Shown piece by piece: positions 46,816 through 59,400 of a DNA stretch of 64,000 bases (positions within the stretch are counted from its first letter, which is position 1; each line of letters starts with the position of its first letter). Origin of the DNA: Hymenolepis diminuta (taxonomy: Eukaryota; Platyhelminthes; Cestoda; Cyclophyllidea; Hymenolepididae); assembly GCA_900708905.1 (NCBI GenBank), contig CAADRB010000053.1, positions 186,001 to 250,000 on the forward strand. The letters are read 5' to 3'. The notes below the pieces were generated by a model. The model did no database searches. It saw only the letters and a list, made by a program, of their open reading frames with translations, and had not been told where the DNA came from. The position numbers and the translations under genes were made by a program.

Positions 46816-49800
46816 GTATCGATTTTTTAAATTAATCTGTGTCATTGTGTAAGTACCATTATAGTTCACTCAAGGTGAAATAAAATGAACTGTGCTATAT
46901 TTAAAATGCGATCCCTTCAACTTCATTTCTTGTGGAACCATTTACTATTTTCCAATTTTAATCCCTTTCAAGCAATGGAAAAATTTTCTGTCTTGCCATA
47001 ATTTATAATTTTTAAAACAAGATTGATAGGGACGCCCTGACCTAATCTGAAGATAGGGACTTAAGGGTTTTAAACCTACAGCAGGTTGTTCGCCTCAAAT
47101 GTTTAGATGACCATTTTTCACATCTATGAAATTTTCGACTTTCAAGTCCCTTGACAAACCTCATTATCTTCTAATTAAACACTCCTATGGCTTCGTAAAT
47201 TCCGTTTGTTACCTACTTAATCATTACCCGTAGGAAAATAGTTAGTAAGCAGACCAAATACTCATCTTAGAACTAGAAGCAAAGATTACAATTCATAAAC
47301 ATTTAGAAAAGTGGATTCAAAATTTGAAATGATGAAATAGCTTCTCTTTTAATTACACTGTGTTGATTATGAAATTATGTAACGACTGTATAGGAAAATA
47401 CTTAAGGGAATTAAAATTTCATTTTTATGCTAAGGATTATTTTAGTTCAAATTCATATCAAAATATCGAAATTTATGGATATTCTAGAGTGAAAAATTAG
47501 AAACCTGATGATAAAATATAATGCGTTTTCTTCTTTCATTAATACGTAGATTTAGATAAATAAACTTTGCGATGGTTCAAATGAAAATAACTTATGAATA
47601 AAGTTTTCTCATTCAAATCTAGCCAAACCAACTGAATCACATAAAAGTTAATCACTTAATCTGTCGTTAAGTCTTCGGTTGCTTAGGTGATATTCCAACT
47701 GACTTACTCCCATATTCTTAAAACGAATTTTTTGCCTGATTAACTTTACTAGGAATTATCGAAATATGGAAGTTGGTGTTGTGATTGAAATTTTGCTCTG
47801 GATATGATTTCAAAATATGACACTCAAGGAGAAGATTCCGCTGATTTATCCCTAGTAAGTAAATGACATAAACCTGAATGTTTGTACAAACAACGAGATT
47901 TTAAGGTCTCGGATAATCAATACTTGGCAAGATCAGGTAGTTTCAAAATAGGTCTATAATAAAAATGTGTGAATTTATAACATCTAAAAAGAAAGTAATA
48001 CTTTTAAATAGCTATCTAAAATTGAGGGAACACAGCCTAAGACGGTAAAAGAGCATTTTATTATCAATCATTTAGCCAGTGTTGTTAATCATTCCGATAA
48101 CTGAACGTGTAGAAATAAATCTTAATCTTCTTTCTTCTACTGACATCATATGCATTATCACAAATGTCGCTAAATTCAAAGTGGTCAGGAATACTATCAA
48201 GTAACCATTCTTCTACCTGGTAGTTTATGAATAGATTCGTTTGAAGCTACTCTGATTCGCTATTTGAATACCTCAGATAAGTCTTATAAGAAATTTTATT
48301 ATGCTGTCGAAACCTAATCCTACCCTCGAAATGCCGATAAAGTAAATAAATGCACAAATGGCTAACCATTTAACGGGCTGTGCAAATCCGGGCAATTTTT
48401 TACGGATCAATGCTTGCCATCTCTACAGATGACTACATACAACAACCTAACGGAAGATATGTAATCAGGAGTCAAGAGAGTGGCCCAACAGGTGTATTGA
48501 AAATTAATGATTTAACCGAGTGGTGACTGTGAATCATTAAACCTGCTTTCGTTAAAGTCCTTAAGTGAAATTGGAAAAAAAATGTGTTGTGATTAGAAGA
48601 AACTCTTTATAACCTGTATTAAGCTTTAATTCATCCCCTCGAATTCGCATAGATGGGATAAAAGTTCATAGAGGTTAGTTAATTGTCTGCGTTGCGATTA
48701 TAACTGTTACTCATGGCAAAGCAAACATGTTTTAAATTTTTTTAAAGCACGGGAAGTATAAAAACGCTTGGAATGGAGGTACAGTTAAAAGAGAGCGAAG
48801 GGAGAAAAATCAAAAGAACCTTAATTCATATTAACTCAGATTTCATCAAGTTGTCCGATTTTTACTTCTGAAGCTCAGTTCATTCGGGATTCAACCCTGC
48901 GGTTTCAAAGCTGATCAGTATATTAAATATAGAAACTGATGACGTCTGTCTCTGATGAAGATTAGCTAATTTGCCGTTTCGAGTTTGTGAGCCAAGGCGA
49001 TAATTCCTACTTGACTGCATTTCTAGGAAAGTAAGCATTTTTCAAATCTGATGCTTTTCTCTTTCACGAATGTTCTTAAAATATATCTGACTTTTCGGGA
49101 TTACGAATATGCTAACTGGTAAAAGACACTCCTATTTTAAATAAATAGAATTCAATTACCAATTTCCTATTATATTTCATTCATGTCCTGTGATAACAGT
49201 TCAGAAATTCTAGACTGAAACATACGATCAAAATGTGTATTAACTTTTAACTATTCGAATGATTATACGGACGGACTAAATTTATATTAATTCAAAAATT
49301 CTGTTCTACATTAATAATGGGATTACTAATAAATTAAATGAACCCCGGAAGATTATTATCAATATTTCACAGTTGAATAAGACGTTCGATTATTTTACTG
49401 TCTGACTCTCATTCTTACACTCTAAGGAGGTTCGACGAATAAATTATTTCTCTTGAGTTTCTGTTCTTTTTACCTGTTAATTTGATTTAGAACGCCACTT
49501 GTTGAACGTGAGTTTTGATTGAAGCAATTCTTACTAACTTGTCCCAGCAACCAGCACCCCCTTTCAATTTAAATTAAGTGTTTGACCAACTGGCGCCTTT
49601 TAATCGAAAGATTGGCGGCTAGTTTGTCAGATTCATCCCATAACTGTTTTACCCGACCCCACCCCTACACTCCCAAGTCTCAACTTGACTGGTGAGATTT
49701 TAAGATGTGCTTATAATTAACTCGACAGGTTGCATTTAGTATCCAGTGCGCTCCTCCCCACTCTCTTGCCTTAGTTACGAGCCAAGGAGAGGACTCATTT

Positions 49801-50984
49801 AAGGTAACCCCCCAGAGACTACTATGTTGAGTGCTCATCTCGAAGTCCTCTACACAGATGGTTTCTGGTACTAACTGATTATTCCTCGTCAGATGGCGTA
49901 GAGATAAGCAAAATGAACTCGTAGACGAGGTCATTAAATGGGGAATCGCATTTTGTTATTGAAAGGGAAGTTTGATGATTTATATGGGAAGATGGGAGAA
50001 ACTGGATAGAACAGTAAGTAAATGGATTAAGAAAAGAGGATTGCAACAGGCGAGGATATTTGACTAATATGTTAGTTAGTGAGGGGGAGTGGAAGGAACA
50101 GGTGACAAAATTGAATCGAATGCGCAGGAAATGAAAGGTTAGTTGTCAAGATGAACTAAGATTTACAACAATACACTGGGAATATTTTACTGAATTAATT
50201 AAACGAATTTTGGATAGCGAACTTATTTGGTTATTTTAATATATTGTTGTAATGACATCAGAATAGAGCAAAACAAAACAATTAATTATGAGATATTCCA
50301 AACAGAGATTGCCAAATATAAGATTTGCAAATTACTGAAATGGTACTGTGAATTTTTCTAACAATGAGCATTCAAATTAATGAGGGGAAGATATAATAAA
50401 TAGTTTAATATAAACTATCTTATTATAGAAAGCTCAGCAAAATTAAATTAAGCATGGAGTATTCTATACTGCTCTGAGTTGGAAATTAAATTTACAGATG
50501 TTATAACAAATACAGTTGTTATTGTGCGAAAGCAAATAATAGCAATGAAGGAAAGGGGAAGGAAAAGATTTTGAGAGAAAATCAAGGTACCATTGCCTTG
50601 AAATGGTAAATCTTGAAATTTGCCAGTGAAACCTGAAAAATACAGTTGAATTTTGCAGTTTCATATGTAATATTATTTGACTCATCATATAAGCCAATCA
50701 CGTTGTAAGATCACTGTGCTGTGTTGACCGCTGATTATTTGCAATTCTCCGGACCTCGGATTCGTCATCGAAATTTTCGGCATCGTTAGTTTGGTAGCTT
50801 CAAAAGTCTGCGAAGTTGACTGGCGAAAATTTCTCCATTGAGTCTCAGCAACAATTGATTTGGGTGATCATTACGACGAAGGTGGCCTACGAGAAGATAT
50901 TGGAACATGCAGTCAATGACCTATAGGTCTACCCAATTTAATTGCCCTAGAGTGAATCGTAAAGTTCCTTTCTGCGTATCTATC

Positions 50985-51195
50985 ATACAACTTCGCATTC
51001 ATACCTAGCTCTATTGTTTCCAATTCTCTCTCCCTGTTCCTGCCACCCTGCCTTCCTCTCTTTCCTTCCCCTGTTTCAAATTGACTTGTGGACATCTAAT
51101 TCGAAGAAAGCCTCTTCTATCCTTTTAGCTTCAAGAAAATTATTAGATTTGTAAGGTGATTGTTCTAGTCATTTCAACAGAATTTGCTATTCTCT
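50985..51195 (+). repeat. Dispersed repeat family A, copy 5
   Basis: C/T-rich core (CCTTCCTCTCTTTCCTTCCC), then GACTTGTGGACATCTAATTC and CCTCTTCTATCCTTTTAGCT, matching the order core, ACATGTGGTTTTACTTAACTC, and GCTACTGTTACCTTTTAATCT in copy 2. The minus-strand 60-codon Arg/Glu-rich frame is the complement of the core and is not a gene. Confidence 0.45.
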
Positions 51196-53449
51196 TGACT
51201 AGTGTTTCGTCCATATTATTGGCAAGAAAAAACTATACATCAAACATATTCAGTTAAAATATTAATTAATATGCGGGATTTCAAAAATTAGGTATTTTTT
51301 GCTTTTTTTTATTTTAAGATGAAAATAAAACTTTAGAATGTCGTTATGGCTGCCGGGAAGCTCAATGTTTAATGTGAGCCTGTAGCTAAATCACGTGCGT
51401 AACTTATTAAATAGTATCAGCTGATTAGTGTACTGATAATTTAGAATTTTTGAGTGGCTTCGATAAAATTCAAAATCTTTATACATTGTCACCCGATATC
51501 TAATGGATACATGAACCGTTAAATTTAATTTTTGTAAAATGTCTACTTAATAATTATAAGTAGTAATGTTTGCTTCATGCCTATTAGGGACCAAAAATTA
51601 GAAAATTTGTTCTTTACTTTTACTGAATGTTTGCTACTAAATTTGATTTCAGTGGAGTTTTTCCCGATTTGGAGAACCTCGTTTGTTACGGAAGCGAATG
51701 ATTATTTAAACAAGGAAAATGTGGCGTAAAAGCCGGACACATTAAGATGAACGGTTATATTTTACAACATATCAACACATTAATTAAATTAATTACCAAT
51801 ACATTTGTATTAAAATACATAAAGCGATTTGCTCCATTTCCCTACGTTTTCTAGAGACAGAGGAATAGCAACAGTTACAATAGCTCAGGCTATTAACCAG
51901 GAAATGGATACCTCTTTCTACAAGAAACATGAATGCAATTAGAGTAAGTCATCACTCATATTACCCTAATTTCTGCGTAACCTGGAGGACGGAATATCAA
52001 GAATATCTCGGCTAATGCGTGAAGGATGCGTACAAATCACATGCAGTGGACGTGACATCTGAACAAAGGAAGTAATGCATAAGGCAAAGTTACGGAGTAT
52101 AATTAAGAGTGGATGTGGGAAAAAGGTGAAGCGATATTAGGAACATGAGAAATCATGGACCCACAAGAATTTGAAACATTTTCTACACTCACATTAATCG
52201 TTTTGAACTTGAAGAAAAAGAAACAGGCTGAAGATATTCAGCGTCTTCAAGACATTTATTAAATATTCATCTATCTATTCTAAGTGGATTAATCCGAAAA
52301 ATTTAAATAATACGTCTAGTTTCCTAAATGCTTTATTAAACGAGAGTAAGGCGCATGGATTTTTCTCATAAATCGTATACTAGAAGTGCATACTCGGGTG
52401 TTGGTTATTTCATTAATACGTAAATGATACATTTGTAAAAATAGGAGGGTGAAAAAGAGAGATTAACAAAACGTGATTGGATTTCATACTTAAGTCGACC
52501 TAGTTGAAGGGAATAGCTAGAGAACAGAAGAAAATAATAGTCAAACCTTATACCGCGTATTATTTCATGATCATTTCTATTTTAGATTAAAAAACCCCGT
52601 TAAACAAAATTTAAACTATGTTTATGTTATACATTATAAAATATTTGATTTATTAGGTATCAGAAATATAGAAATTGATCTTGCAAGTGAAATTTTGCAT
52701 GCAATGAATAATAAAGCACACTAATTTGCGTTGCTACAAAAGTGGAATATGAATACCATGTTTGACAATGCATAAGGTCTTACCAATAGGAGAAAGTTAA
52801 ATGCTTAAAGAGTAAACCTCTATCCTAAGAATCAGTGATATCATAATTAATGAAAAATATGCATAATTTAAAGCAATTAAGTTAAAACAAGTATTTTTCT
52901 TCATATTGTAAAGTCATTCGTTCAATTGTTTTATTTACCCAATTGAATCTTGCACTTTTTACGTTGCGTTTTTAAACTGTTGAGTGAGTGAAAGGCCAGT
53001 TTGATTTTAGTTTTTATTTTTAAATTTCATGGACAAGTTGTGTCTTCTTATTTAATCCAAAAATTAATCCAACTTACATTATTACTGCCGCAAATTTTGT
53101 TCATGTTTTATCATTGTGTTTGCTTTTTCTAAGTAACTTTATTTCTCCGTCAATTTTCGCTCTTTTATCTATCTATTTTCTTATTATAATCACTGTAAGG
53201 CATCGTGTTCCTTCAATAATTTCATATGTTTTATTTCTATTCAGTCATGAGAATTCGGAATGATGTATTGTTATTTGCAATACTGAAGTCGAAATGAACG
53301 TTCACGTAAAGTTCATTCCTTCATTTTAGGAGTTGCTGCCATGCTCATCAGTATACGACCAGGATTGCGTCTAACAATCGGAAAACATTTTTTAATTATA
53401 CCTGCTTAATTTCATTTTAACATAAATCTTATCCCTCCAACGCCTAGCG

Positions 53450-56400
53450 ATGCGCTGCTGGCAATTAATTCCTCAGTTGTTTCGTCCCTCCTCATCTTGT
53501 TATCTCCTCATTCTCCTTCTCTCTCTGATATGGAATATTCTTCCCACCTCTGGTCTCGATTGTGCCAAAGCGAAAAGGGACTGGTTAACTTATCGGTACA
53601 AAGTTATGGTAACTGGTGCAGTCGCTTCCTCTTACAGTAAGTTGAAGTCATTCCTTTTCCTCATCTCCTCCCCTTTTCTAGCTCAATCTGTCTGTCCCAT
53701 TCCCGAGGGGAACTCCTGTTGTGATAAGCAGATGGAAATGGATATATTTGCTGTAGGTGAACGCGAACTCTCTAACTCCCTTGCTTCCTGGCTCATTCCT
53801 GTTGCCGAACAAATGGAAAGTGATAGTGTTGCTCTTGACTGTAAGTTACCAAATTTTTTATCAATTTCCTGTATTTAAAGATAATAATCATGAAGACAGT
53901 ACTAATTTTCGCAATTGAACGTATGTGTCGGTGGCGTAGGTATCTATGTGTGCATCTGCTAAGTCTGAGTTCACAGTACTGATGCCTCCCAGTTCACATC
54001 TGGTGATGTGCGTGGCCAATCTCACTGGTTAATTGTGATCAAGTAGAGGAGCGCTAGAATGGGGGTTTCTCATAGTAATGGCTCCAAGTTACCTTCCCCC
54101 TACTCAAATCAATTGTTGCGAACACTTTCTTTAATAGGTTTGGACAATTTCATACGGATAGTTAGTACGCTGATCATCCATATAACTTAGTTTTAACCTC
54201 ATGGGTATTAATTATAGTACGAGTTATTTCTTACCAGAAGAAGAACAACTGTAGAATGTTTTCTTAGTCTGAGTTTTTATGATTCATTCTCTGTATAAAA
54301 TGGGCGTTATGTGGCACCATTCTCCGATGGGCTTGTAGGGATTAATAAGGAAATAAACTCAATATTCAGTCATGTTCAGCCATTGTTAGCTTTTTCTATA
54401 ATGGTCTGGGAAGGGAACTGAAGTTTTAACATTGATTAGACCATATCCGTGTCCAGTCCCCCTTCTTATCTTTTTCAAATAAAATCTAAACCTTTTGAAA
54501 TGTAAGCCATCCGAATACTTCGCGATAGTATTCAGAATGTCTTTCCTTCTAAATATTTTGTTTTCTTCATGGCCTTACATTGAAAATTGAGTTGTACCTA
54601 TTTTTCCTATTTGTTCCCAAAATCCATTTCCCAAATTCTACCAAACTTATTTTCCGCTATTATGCGTCTATCCTCCGCTCTGTATTGTTATTTCCGTCGG
54701 AAGTCGAGTAGACATTAACAGGAACTGTTTAATTACCTCCATTTTATTATAGGGTCTGATTTTGTCTCCTCTTCATTTTTTAGCATTTGGTGTCATTTTC
54801 CAATGGCTAGATCTAAACTTTAACACTGGAAGATGCATTAATAGCTTGTCTTTATCTCTATATAATTACTGTTCCTGATTAATATTTACTCTAAGTACGT
54901 ATGCATTGACAAGAAATGGCGGAATGATTAGGATATTTTTTAGTTCATTCTATATTTTGCACTCATATATGAAAATAAAAAATTGCTGTTTCCATAGTCA
55001 GTGAAAAGGAGAAAACTGATCTACTGTTTGTCATTCGTAATAGAAGACTTAGGCTGATTTTTTATAGTCGCCGTTTCTCGTTGGTATAAACAAGATTTGA
55101 CTAAAGACGCTCCTACTTAAGGATACATTAGACTTTCCACCCTTTATTCTTATGCACGTCACCTTAATGATTTAGAGAAATTATAACGTTTCTATCCCCT
55201 TTTCAAACATGGAACCTGTTAGTTGTTTATCATTCTCGATTGGTAACCTTCGGACGATTTTTACTGCCATAATTTTGCTCCTATTTGTAAGCCGATGGAT
55301 GAGAAACGGTAATATGAAAATTTGATATGATATTTGCATCGTACTCTAGCTAGGTTCCCGAATACCTAAGAGGATTATAGAATAGAGAATTATTGTTCAT
55401 AAGAACAATCTCGTTTACTGACCTACATTGATAGAATGTACTACTTACATCCTCTATTAGAAAAAAAAATCGGTTAGTTATTTCTCATCCGCAGTTTAAG
55501 ACTCGCGAACTTTTGCATTCCTGATTTTACACATCGATAAAGGATGTAAATGAATTCAGATATCCCTCTCGTTCATATGTCCATGGTGTTCTTGTACTTT
55601 GCGATATTTGGGTCAATAACCTGATGAGATTATGTTACCTTTATATCCTCTATGCAAACGCCTTATTTTGGACGCTCTGACATCCATTGTCTTGTCATTG
55701 GATGTCTATATGACCTTTCTGCCTCTGAGGCACGAAAACCTGCACCACCCTCAACTTTAGCCGTTTGGGTTGTTTGGTGACCATCATTTTACCGTTATCC
55801 ACTCTACGGCACTCTTGAATTAAGTCTTGATGGAAGATGGATGGTTATCCTAAATTTAGCCACTTAAGGGAAGGTATATTTGACGTTGTGCACCAAAGTA
55901 GAAGTGCGATACGTTGACAACTGCACATTATCCATCACCAACCTACGTATGACTGACAAGCCACCGACCGAGCGTCAGACGGATACGTGCGTGTTTTGTC
56001 GGCATTATCGGCTGTCGGCCAATCAGTCAGTCTGTACTGTGAGTCTGAGTATCCTAAATTCCGAACCAGAGGGGGTGGGAATGGATGAGAGGCGTTAGTC
56101 TAATCTCGCCCCTCCTCTGTCTGCATGTCTATGTATTTGTGGCCATTTCTCTGCCATGGCCGGGCGCGAAGGCTGAATGCGGACACATACTACTAGATGT
56201 CTCATTCCTTCGATTTTGGCCGTTTCCCTCCATTAGGTGGTCGCGGCGTTTTGGTCTTCAGCTGCTCTCATGCCTTACATCTCGCCTCTTGCTTATTTTA
56301 CTGATGACTCATTTTCCCGCCGCACAGTTAAGGCAGCAAAGCTTTTTTCTGTCTCTCTAAATGCCGAAGATCTATCGTGCAATTGACAGAGGGCTGAAAT

Positions 56401-59400
56401 GAGATATTTTATAAGCGGCTTGACCGAGCCTAAGCTACGAAGGGATTGATTTTGGCGTATATCTAGCTCTATTTTCCCTATATCATCAATAGAGATTTCT
56501 TTCTAAGATTTATAACAGTTGAGGGAGGACGTGAAAAACTCACATTAAGCTCTCGTCTTATTAATGTGTAATGGATCTCGATTCCACAATCCCTGGCATG
56601 TTGCTGTTACATCACTCCCTAAGCTTTGTAATATTTGGAAAGAGTAGGCATTGTGATCTTTCACATCTCTGAAATATTCTGTGAATGAATGATATGTTTG
56701 ATATACCCGTTTTGATGTAACCATTTACCTTTTAAAATAGCCATCTTTAGCTGATTTCTGTCCAATGAGATCAAATGTAATAGAATTCCCCACCATCTTG
56801 GGCTAATTAATACTAAAACAGAGAGATTTTTGAATGTTAATTTTGCTATTAATGTAGAAGGTGATTTTTTAAGGTGTCTATCCTAAATATCGATTATTTC
56901 AATAGTAGCCGATGCAGTTTTGTTTTTATTGACTTTTCCGGCTTTTAATGTACTTGAGGACGTTAAGTTTGAATGGGGCCTGATTTGAAGAGTGTCGAAT
57001 AGAATTTTTCGGGGCATGTCAGTTTTTCCTGAATGTAGATTTGCAGTCATTTACAATTCCTATTTTACAATCTGGCTCAAAATCGTTTAACAGGCGCAAA
57101 AATCGTTTATCTGGAATTGCATGAGTGTATTTGATTAAGCGGTTTCACCTAGTTCATTCCCATAGGAACAGAAATTATTAAGAACCCCTAAATGCCTCAC
57201 AAAATAACGAGTCGGAAAAAACACCAGACTTCTCATTAGTAAAACTCTTTAATTCTATGACTAATACTCCGGAAAGACGTGCCCTGAACAACCTATACAT
57301 CTCCTTGTACGGAAAAACCAAGTGTTGTGGACTTGAAATGGACTAAATACCTCACGAAACTTCAGTTCCACGTCCATTTATTCTTCCATGCATTCTCTGA
57401 TTGGAACGTTTCATGCTCCACTTGATCAAATATTTGGGATACACATATTCAGAGGCCTACATTAAGCCCTATTTAGTGAAAGGACGGGGAAATATACTTC
57501 AGGCTTGCGTGTGAAAGAGGAAGTGGATGCGATTTTTTCCCCAGGGCAAGTCAAATCTCTACCTTGTCATAATGCCGACCCACAACCAACCAGCCGCCTA
57601 ACTTTTGCGCCGTCAATGATTCATGTGTATTCACTTGCGTACATCGGCCGAAATGATAAATGCGTACCAGCTCTCATATAGTACCCCTCTCTACTTTCTC
57701 ATCCTAGCTATTGTCACATTGACTTTTTTTGGCGTTTGGAACCAGAGATTATGATTTTTGGTAAATGATATACCTGTGTATGCAAATCCCTCTTTTCTCA
57801 ATCCCTCTATTGTGTCACTTTGATTTTGGCGTTTGGCGTACGTCATAGATTGTGTTTATTTCATTCATCAGCTGGAGACTTCGTGTATGCATGTTCGTTC
57901 GTAAGCAGCGCCGTGTTCTCTTTGTGCATATCAGGGTACTTCCGTTTTGATTGTCTGGGCGGGTATTTTTTGTGTGTAAACAAGACTGGCAGTGGTGTTA
58001 AACAAATTAGCGGCCGCCTTATCTGTCTTTTGGCGCATGGGCTTTGATCAATGTCTGGTTTGTACAGAGTGAGTGACGATGGAGGTAATTATAGACCGCT
58101 TTCTTTTCGCTTTTGCTGTTCCTGATGCTTCTCGTAAAGGCAGGTTAGTAGGAAGGGGAAGTATAGACAAAGGAGGTAGGGGTTTAATAAATTGTTATAT
58201 ATGGAATATCCAGTTTTGGAAGGGGAAGATTTATCACTGTCTGGTTTGGCATTTATATGGGGAATCTTTGGGGGGCAAGGGGAAAATTCTTCTCATGTCC
58301 ATAATTACGGAATAGACGTCATCAGAATCATGCCAGTTTGAACAATTTAATTACATGGGTTAGAATATGATTATCTAAGATTAAGAAATTGGGCAAATTG
58401 TGATTATTAGGGTAAATCAATCTTCATTTTAAATGCTTTTTTCTCAATAATCTTATCTCTAATCGAAGTATGACCAGACAGTTGTAAACTATACAGTTAT
58501 ACATGGTAATATTTTACAAAAAAGAGATTCTAAAGAAAATTTTGTTTTTCACAAAACTCTCATTTCAAAATGAAGTGTGAATTATTTGGGTAACAAAAAT
58601 TTTAACTGAATAGGTTCAAGGTGATATAAACGAATTCCTATTATAGATCGACACATCTTCCAAGAAATAAATGATTAGATACATGGAGATATGGTCTGCC
58701 GAAATCCCTTACACGATGAGAAAATGATGAATGAAAGATTCCAGATTGCTTCAAGTCCAATTAAAACCTGATGAACATTCTTGCTTTCAATCGGAAGTAC
58801 CGTGTGTTATGTGTCCATCTAAATTTGATTCAAATGTATTTCAAAAGTAAGGCAACAAATCCTGAAATTTTCACAGTTTTAATTATCAACCTTTGTCCGA
58901 CTTTTCATGTAAATATAAACGGCAGGCTCTTGATTTTCTCTATAAGAATACTTAGGTGGTTTGATCTCACTTAAATTGAACTCACTGATTAATCTAAAAG
59001 TTATAAGCAGTTTGTCTTTCCCTTTTAGCGAAAATCGCATTAAATTTTTTATTTATCAATTAGTGAATTAACAACCGAAGGTGTCCAGAGCATATAATCT
59101 TTTGTATTTCATTCTAATCCCTTCTTTTTCACGTTAACTCTTCAATTTGAAACCTATCTATCATGTTTTTATTTAATGTACGTCTTTGGTATCAGCTTTA
59201 AATGATCCGTTTAATCAAATAATATTACCCTTAATGGTGGATTTTCTGAAATTACTTTCCATCTTTTCGGTGTAATATTACTTTAGGATCATTTCAATTA
59301 CGTAATGAGGGGTAAATGTCTCTACGCTTGATTTTAAAAAAATCATTTTCAGTGATTATATCCTTCTAATATTCAGCTGTCTATCTTTCGTCAATAGATG

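Larger units (their letters stand above)
33093..53449. other. Long intergenic stretch, repeats and SINE-like pieces
   Basis: About 20 kb without a confident gene. Members of repeat families A, B, C, D, F and G and three SINE-like pieces are listed separately, as is a weak small gene candidate at 46030-46281. Two segments stand out by higher G+C: about 35940-36440 and 37680-38200. The remainder is A+T-rich with open frames no longer than about 85 codons, mostly without ATG starts and without recognisable domains. Confidence 0.55.

Noticed and set aside
50913..51095. Arg/Glu-rich 60-codon frame on the minus strand
   Set aside because: It is the complement of the C/T-rich core of a family A repeat; charged composition is a by-product.
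56085..56360. 91-codon ATG-started frame with a hydrophobic N-terminus
   Set aside because: It lies inside the glypican intron on the same strand, its hydrophobic segments recur through its length, and it resembles no protein. Mentioned only as part of the island.
58073..58315. 80-codon frame within the glypican intron
   Set aside because: No domain, simple-sequence character (Gly/Lys from purine runs), and no splice signals that would join it to glypican.
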